Assembly: GCA_946886245.1 (NCBI GenBank)
Contig: CAMPIF010000122.1
Location: 1-9,866, forward strand
Source of the DNA: Ectopseudomonas composti
Lineage (GTDB): Bacteria > Pseudomonadota > Gammaproteobacteria > Pseudomonadales > Pseudomonadaceae
Reading direction: 5' to 3'
DNA length: 9,866 bases
Shown here piece by piece: positions 6,036 through 9,866 of the stretch. The notes under the pieces were generated by a model that was given only the letters and a program-made list of their open reading frames with translations, ran no database searches and had not been told where the DNA came from. Made by a program: the position numbers and the translations under genes. Numbering within the stretch: position 1 is the stretch's first letter; each line of letters starts with the position of its first letter.

Positions 6036-7249
6036 CAACGATAATTCAGACCCATGGCCATGCGTACTTCGGCCAGGGTTTCACGCGCTTCGTCACGCGC
6101 CCGTTCGGCGCCTTCGGCGAGGATGCTGCGCACCAGGTCCGGGCTATCCTCATAGTCGACGGCCCGCTGCTGCAGGGGCGCCAGCTCGCTCTGCAGCGAG
6201 GAGCACAGCGCGCTCTTGCAGTCGAGGCAACCAATCGAGGCGCTGCGGCAGCCCTCGATCACCCAGTGCAACTGCTCGTCAGTGGAATACAGCTGGTGCA
6301 GCGGCCAGACCGGGCAACGTTGCGGCTCACCCGGATCGTCACGGTGCACCCGAGCTGGATCGGTGGGCATGCGCCGCAGTTTTTCCTCGAGCTCGGCATC
6401 GCTATCGCGCAGGAATATCGCATTGCCACTGGACTTGGCCATCTTCTGCCCGTCCAGGCCAGGCACGCGCGAAAACTCGGCAAGAATCGGCTGCGGCTCG
6501 CTCAGGATCACCTTGCCGCCACCTTCCAGGTAGCCGTACAGGCGCTCCTGATCGCCCAGGGTGATGCTGCTCTGCTCCTTGAGCAAGGCCCGCGCCGTCT
6601 CCAGCGCTTGTGCGTCACCCTGCTCCTGATAGGCCTTGCGCAGGTTGCTGTAGAGCTTGCCGAGCTTCTTGCCCAGCTTGCCGACAGCAGCTTCGGCCTT
6701 GCGCTCGAAATCCGGCTCGCTGCCGTACAGGTGATTGAAGCGGCGCGCCACTTCACGGGCAAATTCGATGTGGGGGAGCTGATCGGCACCGACTGGCACC
6801 TGTCCCGCGCGGTACAGCAAAATATCTGCTGCCTGCAGCAAGGGGTAACCGAGAAAGCCGTAGGTGGACAGGTCCTTGCCACTCTGATGCTCCTGCTGCT
6901 CCTTGTAGGACGGCACGCGCTCGAGCCAGCTGAGTGGGCATATCATCGACAGCAGCAGATGCAGCTCGGCATGCTCCGGCACCTGCGACTGCACGAACAG
7001 CGTCGCGGAACTGGGGCTTACGCCCGCAGCCAGCCAGTCCACGGCCATATCCATGACGTGCTGGGAAAGCTGGCCGGCATCGGCGTATTCGGTGGTCAGG
7101 GCATGCCAGTCGACGATGCAGAAGAAGCAGTCGTACTCATGCTGCAACCTGACCCAGTTTTTCAGCACACCGTGGTAGTGCCCGAGATGAAGACGACCGC
7201 TCGGACGCATTCCTGACAGCACCCGACGTTCGGAGTCGTTGAGGCTCAA
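6035..7249 (-). CDS. trpS: Tryptophanyl-tRNA synthetase with insertion and four-cysteine motif
   Basis: A 404-residue class I synthetase charging tRNA-Trp. It has the HIGH-type motif HLGH (21-24, in MRPSGRLHLGHYHG), the tryptophan-site region (GFLGYPLLQAADILLYRA, GADQ 154-157), and the KMSKS variant KMAKS (269-273). The closing helix EGAERARDEARETLAEVRMAMGL is typical. GADQ to KMAKS spans ~112 residues, against ~46 in short TrpRS such as Geobacillus, so ~66 extra residues (about 181-250, Lys/Gln-rich then YLEGGGKVIL) are inserted. Cys312, Cys334, Cys341 and Cys344 form C-x21-C-x6-C-x2-C in the anticodon-binding helical domain, nearly the iron-sulfur motif I recall for Thermotoga TrpRS. The only full-length start is TTG at 7249: a TAG lies just upstream in frame, and the ribosome site is weak. 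The gene leads trpS-scpA-DUF4261. A second, standard TrpRS elsewhere in the genome is possible. Confidence 0.95.
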   Translation of the reverse strand: MSLNDSERRVLSGMRPSGRLHLGHYHGVLKNWVRLQHEYDCFFCIVDWHALTTEYADAGQLSQHVMDMAVDWLAAGVSPSSATLFVQSQVPEHAELHLLLSMICPLSWLERVPSYKEQQEHQSGKDLSTYGFLGYPLLQAADILLYRAGQVPVGADQLPHIEFAREVARRFNHLYGSEPDFERKAEAAVGKLGKKLGKLYSNLRKAYQEQGDAQALETARALLKEQSSITLGDQERLYGYLEGGGKVILSEPQPILAEFSRVPGLDGQKMAKSSGNAIFLRDSDAELEEKLRRMPTDPARVHRDDPGEPQRCPVWPLHQLYSTDEQLHWVIEGCRSASIGCLDCKSALCSSLQSELAPLQQRAVDYEDSPDLVRSILAEGAERARDEARETLAEVRMAMGLNYR

Positions 7250-7282
7250 ACCGTTCTATCCAAAATCCAGACAAGGCCACGG

Positions 7283-7288
7283 AGTATA
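7283..7288 (-). promoter_or_regulatory. Candidate -10 box for trpS
   Basis: TATACT on the - strand, one base from TATAAT, lies in the 71-bp gap between yciO and trpS. No convincing -35 is found 16-18 bp upstream (the best is TTCCGT-like). Transcription would start ~25 nt before the TTG. Confidence 0.35.
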
Positions 7289-7320
7289 GGGCAGCTGCCT
7301 CCACAACGGAAAAGGCGATG

Positions 7321-7947
7321 TCAGAGATCGTTGAACGGCGTCGGGTCGCCGCAACCGACGCGCAGAACTTCCGGACTGTCGTCAGCAAGATTGACCACGG
7401 TGGAGGCTTCCAGCCCGCCAAAACCACCGTCGATGATCAGATCGACATGGTGCTCGAGAATCCGGCGCATTTCGTAAGGGTCGGACATCGGCAGCTCGTC
7501 GCCCGGCATGATCAGGCTGACGCTCATCAGCGGCTCGCCCAATTGCTCCAGCAACGCCAGGGCGATCGGGTGGCTGGGTACGCGGATGCCGATGGTACGG
7601 CGCTTGGGGTGCAGCAACATGCGCGGCACTTCGCGGGTGGCGTTGAGGATAAAGGTGTAAGGACCCGGGGTGTGATTCTTCAACAGGCGGAAGGCCGCAG
7701 TGTCGACCTTGGCGAACAGCCCGATCTGCGAGAGATCGCGGCAGACCAGGGTGAAGTTGTGCTTGTCGTCGAGCTGACGCAGGCGACGAATGCGCTCTAC
7801 GGCATTCTTGTCACCGATCATGCAACCCAGCGCATAGGAGGAGTCGGTCGGATAGACCACCACGCCACCACCGCGAATGATTTCCACAGCCTGTTTTATC
7901 AGGCGTGCCTGTGGGTTTTCCGGGTGAACCTGGAAAAATTGACTCAC
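7321..7947 (-). CDS. yciO: YciO, Sua5/YciO/YrdC-family protein
   Basis: A 208-residue single-domain protein of the fold used by L-threonylcarbamoyladenylate synthases, the first step of tRNA t6A37 formation. Visible motifs are GGVVVYPTDSSYALGC (27-42), the LRQLDDKHNF segment (56-65), TPGPYTFIL (93-101), KRRTIGIRVPSHPIA (115-129) and the closing STVVNLADDSPEVLRVG (182-198). The SxN motif of true TsaC/Sua5 enzymes is replaced by SVSLI (142-146), which marks the YciO branch; its in vivo role is unclear, so a t6A function should not be assumed. The GTG at 7947 is supported by GGGAG (7953-7957) five bases away and by the usual family N-terminus SQFFQVHPENPQ. A longer frame to 7989 overlaps rnm and is rejected. 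It begins 13 nt after the rnm stop, the same rnm-yciO pair known in E. coli. Confidence 0.93.
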   Translation of the reverse strand: MSQFFQVHPENPQARLIKQAVEIIRGGGVVVYPTDSSYALGCMIGDKNAVERIRRLRQLDDKHNFTLVCRDLSQIGLFAKVDTAAFRLLKNHTPGPYTFILNATREVPRMLLHPKRRTIGIRVPSHPIALALLEQLGEPLMSVSLIMPGDELPMSDPYEMRRILEHHVDLIIDGGFGGLEASTVVNLADDSPEVLRVGCGDPTPFNDL

Positions 7948-7960
7948 ACTTGCTCCCAGC

Positions 7961-8827
7961 TCATGAAGTGACAGCGGATGGCTGTGCATGTTCGAAGCGC
8001 TCCCAGAGCGCAGTCAGGTCATCAGGCAACGGGCGATACATGCCCAACTCGGACCAGTCGCCAGGCGCGTGGAAATCGCTGCCGACACTGGCCATCAAGC
8101 CGAACTCGCGCGCCAGAATCGCCAGACCTCCGACTTGTTCGGCGGGCTGCATGCCATTGACCACTTCCAGGGCATGACCGCCGGCCGCCGCGAAATCGGC
8201 CACCAGGCGTCGACGCTTACTGCGAGTAAAGTCGTACTGCCACGGATGCGCCAGGCTGATCCAGGCTCTGGCCGAACGCAGGGTGGCGATGGTTTCTTCA
8301 AGCATAGGCCAGTGCTGCTTGACGTCACCCAACTTTCCCGAGCCCAGCCACTTGCGAAACGCCTCGGCGCGATCACGCACATGGCCGGCGCGCACGAGAA
8401 ATTCGGCGAAATGCGGCCGGGCCGGCGCATTGCCGCTATCGCCCAGCTCCTGCTGAACGGCCCGCGCGCCCTCCAGAGCGCCCGGCATACCTTTGGCCTC
8501 GAGGCGTCGGTCGATTTCTTCAGCACGCTGCCAGCGCCCATGGTGCAAGGCATCGATGGCAGCACACAGCGCCGGCGCCTCGCGCTCGAAGGCATAGCCC
8601 AGGACGTGGATGGTCGCCCCACCCCAGGTGCAGGACAGCTCGATGCCATTGATCAGTTGCATATCCAGAGCCGCCGCTGCGCGGCGCGCTTCATCGAGCC
8701 CTTCCAGCGTGTCATGATCGGTCAACGCCAGCAGACGCACGCCCCGCTCATGCGCCCGGGCCACCAGTACGGCGGGGGCCAGGGCGCCATCGGAGGCGGT
8801 GCTGTGGCAATGCAGATCGACAATCAT
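7961..8827 (-). CDS. rnm: PHP-domain 5'-3' exoribonuclease / 3',5'-nucleotide bisphosphate phosphatase (RNase AM, YciV-type)
   Basis: A 288-residue PHP-family metallohydrolase. The metal ligands are in place: H6-x-H8 and D13 ([12 protein letters not shown]), D37-H38-D39 (TDHDT), E63 (GIELS), H74 (ATIHVLGY), H194 (SLAHPW), D251 and H253 ([10 protein letters not shown]). E. coli Rnm (about 293 residues) trims 5' ends of 23S, 16S and 5S rRNA and hydrolyses 3',5'-bisphosphonucleotides such as pAp; length and motifs here agree. The ATG at 8827 was chosen because MIVDLHCHS is the standard family start; the ribosome site (GAAAG) is weak. An in-frame ATG 48 nt upstream, at the -10 region, is unlikely. 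It is the first gene of the - strand cluster, followed after 13 nt by yciO, and is divergent from yciI. Confidence 0.93.
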   Translation of the reverse strand: MIVDLHCHSTASDGALAPAVLVARAHERGVRLLALTDHDTLEGLDEARRAAAALDMQLINGIELSCTWGGATIHVLGYAFEREAPALCAAIDALHHGRWQRAEEIDRRLEAKGMPGALEGARAVQQELGDSGNAPARPHFAEFLVRAGHVRDRAEAFRKWLGSGKLGDVKQHWPMLEETIATLRSARAWISLAHPWQYDFTRSKRRRLVADFAAAGGHALEVVNGMQPAEQVGGLAILAREFGLMASVGSDFHAPGDWSELGMYRPLPDDLTALWERFEHAQPSAVTS

Positions 8828-8944
8828 GGCGGCGCTTTCGTTGAGATTGATGTTTGTTATTATGCCCCACATCCGCGCCAAGGCTGTTACCGCGTGGCGC
8901 AAATGCGTTATCCCTCCCCGCTTCGACCCCAAATAAGGACTGAG
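8828..8944. promoter_or_regulatory. Divergent promoter region between rnm and yciI
   Basis: The 117-bp gap has an AT-rich core (8851-8864). On the + strand TATTAT (8858-8863) can serve as -10 for yciI, with only a poor -35 near 8835-8840. On the - strand the same core reads CATAATAAC, a -10 candidate for rnm. The two directions therefore probably share overlapping polymerase sites. The ribosome site AAGGA (8935-8939) is 5 nt before the yciI ATG. Confidence 0.45.
8875..8900. repeat. Inverted repeat in the yciI leader
   Basis: GCGCCA (8875-8880) and TGGCGC (8895-8900) are perfect complements separated by 14 bases. They lie just downstream of the + strand -10 candidate and upstream of the - strand one. 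This could be an operator for a dimeric regulator or a hairpin in the yciI 5' leader. Confidence 0.4.
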
Positions 8945-9244
8945 ATGCTCTACGCCATCATCGCCACCGACGTCGAAAACTCCCTGGAAAATCGTCTGGC
9001 CACCCGCCCCGCTCACCTCGCTCGTCTGGAGCAGTTGAAGCAGGAAGGTCGCCTGCTGCTGGCCGGCCCGCACCCGGCCATCGACAGCAATGATCCAGGC
9101 CCGGCGGGCTTCAGCGGCAGCCTGGTGGTTGCCGAGTTCGACTCCCTGGAAGCTGCCCGGCAATGGGCCGACGCCGATCCGTACCGCACAGCCGGCGTGT
9201 ATGCCAACGTGTTGGTCAAACCTTTCAAGAAAGTCCTGCCCTGA
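8945..9244 (+). CDS. yciI: YciI family protein
   Basis: A 99-residue small alpha/beta protein of the dimeric ferredoxin-like YciI family. The whole length aligns by eye with what I know of E. coli and Haemophilus Yci[30 protein letters not shown] (21-31, with the conserved His24), [34 protein letters not shown] (71-80) and a VKPFKKVLP end. The family has a putative His-based active site but no settled reaction. The start is fixed by AAGGA five bases before the ATG. It opens a + strand group with the coiled-coil membrane protein (42 nt gap) and the CpxR-like regulator. Confidence 0.94.
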   Translation: MLYAIIATDVENSLENRLATRPAHLARLEQLKQEGRLLLAGPHPAIDSNDPGPAGFSGSLVVAEFDSLEAARQWADADPYRTAGVYANVLVKPFKKVLP

Positions 9245-9285
9245 CGAAGTGCCACCCACGCTGCTTTCGCACACAAGGAATCGCG

Positions 9286-9660
9286 ATGCGCCCGATCCCG
9301 CTGTCCCTGCTGGTCACCGTGATGCTGACCTGTGCTTCGGCGCAGGCAGAAGAACAACCCGCTCAGCCGTCTGTCCCGGCAGCCACGCTCGACAGCCAGG
9401 TGCTGGAACAGCGCCTGGCGCAAAGCGAGCAACTGCGCAACGAGCAGGAAGCGAGCAGCGCCGTGCAACTGCAACGCCTGCGCCAGGAAAATCAGCGTCT
9501 GCGCTTGCAGCTCAAGGAGAGCCAGGCGCAGGCTCAACCCCGATTGCTCAGCGAGCAACAGACCTGGTTCGCCCTGGGCGCCGCCCTGAGCCTGATCTCG
9601 ATGCTATTCGGCGTCCTGTTGCGTGGCTCTCGCAAGACCCGCCGCGAGTGGATCAACTAA
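9286..9660 (+). CDS. Signal-peptide, coiled-coil, C-terminal transmembrane protein
   Basis: A 124-residue envelope protein of unknown function. Residues 1-21 are a signal peptide or N-terminal anchor (hydrophobic PLSLLVTVMLTC, cleavage motif AQA before EEQ). Residues ~35-85 are a Gln/Glu/Arg/Leu-rich coiled coil (LEQRLAQSEQLRNEQEA, LRQENQRLRLQL). A transmembrane helix follows at ~94-113 (WFALGAALSLISMLFGVLL) with a basic tail RGSRKTRREWIN. The coiled coil would be periplasmic and the tail cytoplasmic. The arrangement resembles the tail half of YgiM/TIGR04211 SH3 proteins, but no SH3 domain is present. AAGGAA lies five bases before the ATG. Similar Pseudomonas proteins have been labelled translation initiation factor 2, which nothing here supports. 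Its stop is 3 nt before the regulator's ATG, so it may belong to the same envelope-stress operon. Confidence 0.85.
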   Translation: MRPIPLSLLVTVMLTCASAQAEEQPAQPSVPAATLDSQVLEQRLAQSEQLRNEQEASSAVQLQRLRQENQRLRLQLKESQAQAQPRLLSEQQTWFALGAALSLISMLFGVLLRGSRKTRREWIN

Positions 9661-9663
9661 ACC

Positions 9664-9866
9664 ATGAGCCGCCTGCTGCTGATCGATGACGATCAGGAAC
9701 TCTGCGAACTGCTTACCCGCTGGCTGACCCAGGAAGGTTTTCAGGTCACCGCTTGCCACGAAGCCGGCGGCGCCCGTCAGGCACTTGCCGCACAGACGCC
9801 CGAGGCTGTGGTGCTGGATGTCATGCTGCCAGACGGCAGCGGTCTGGAGTTGCTCAAGCAATTGCG
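9664..9866 (+). CDS. cpxR: CpxR-like response regulator, 3' end cut by window
   Basis: The first 67 residues of a two-component response regulator receiver domain. They start MSRLLLIDDDQELCELLTRW, with the acidic pocket Asp8-Asp10, the phosphoacceptor Asp52 in VVLDVMLPDGSGLELL, and a normal beta1-alpha1-beta2-beta3 spacing. The output domain is outside the window; an OmpR/CpxR-type winged helix is expected from the N-terminal similarity and from the yciI-coiled coil-cpxR order that I recall around PA3202-PA3206 in P. aeruginosa. The ATG follows the previous stop by 3 nt with only a weak ribosome site (GAGTGG, 12 nt away), so translation is probably coupled to the upstream gene. The cpxR name is a likely rather than a proven assignment. 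Confidence 0.8.
   Translation, partial: MSRLLLIDDDQELCELLTRWLTQEGFQVTACHEAGGARQALAAQTPEAVVLDVMLPDGSGLELLKQL

Noticed and set aside
6266..7216. 316-codon + strand open frame opposite trpS
   Set aside because: A shadow frame with no ribosome site or domain; the opposite strand encodes the TrpRS with HLGH and KMAKS motifs.
7988..9244. 418-codon + strand frame running into yciI
   Set aside because: The first ~320 codons are antisense to rnm. The ribosome site and family length show that only 8945-9244 (YciI) is the gene.
1..9866. CRISPR array, tRNA/rRNA genes, insertion sequence, prophage or integron
   Set aside because: No regularly spaced direct repeats, tRNA-like cloverleaf, transposase or integrase frame, or attachment repeat was seen while reading both strands.

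Overview
The window looks like chromosomal DNA of a Pseudomonas, most likely of the mendocina/oleovorans/alcaligenes kind. The base composition is GC-rich, the gene order (rluB, scpB, scpA, trpS, yciO, rnm, then divergent yciI and a cpxR-like regulator) is pseudomonad, and there is a Pseudomonas-type REP hairpin. This is inference from the sequence; no database search was run. Nearly all the DNA is coding. No tRNA, rRNA, CRISPR array, insertion sequence or phage gene was seen.

Region 1 (1-728): the 3' part of a GGDEF diguanylate cyclase gene on the + strand. It converges with rluB, and a bidirectional terminator lies between them.

Region 2 (726-3340), all on the - strand: rluB (23S rRNA pseudouridine synthase with a long basic tail), a repeat-bearing gap, a 60-residue DUF1289 protein, and a secreted outer-membrane beta-barrel gene. 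The barrel gene has lower GC, with its own promoter and terminator candidates.

Region 3 (3350-8827), all on the - strand, in transcription order: rnm (PHP-domain 5'-3' RNase AM/nucleotide phosphatase), yciO, trpS, scpA, a DUF4261-type gene, and scpB. Spacings are short: 13 nt (rnm-yciO), 14 nt (trpS-scpA) and 41 nt (scpA-DUF4261). The DUF4261 gene is followed by a strong hairpin, so it sits between the two condensin accessory genes scpA and scpB and may uncouple them. The TrpRS has a roughly 66-residue insertion and a four-cysteine motif at the place where Thermotoga TrpRS carries an iron-sulfur cluster.

Region 4 (8828-9866): a 117-bp divergent promoter region, then on the + strand yciI, a signal-peptide/coiled-coil/transmembrane protein, and the start of a CpxR-like response regulator, spaced as an operon.

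Together the window mixes rRNA and RNA maturation (RluB, Rnm, possibly YciO), chromosome segregation (ScpA, ScpB), tRNA charging (TrpS) and envelope signalling (the CpxR-like operon). The points most worth a second look are the cysteine motif in TrpRS, the DUF4261 gene with its terminator between scpA and scpB, and the lower-GC outer-membrane gene placed next to scpB. I did not find a clear new defence or mobile system; the region reads as core genome with two likely accessory insertions.
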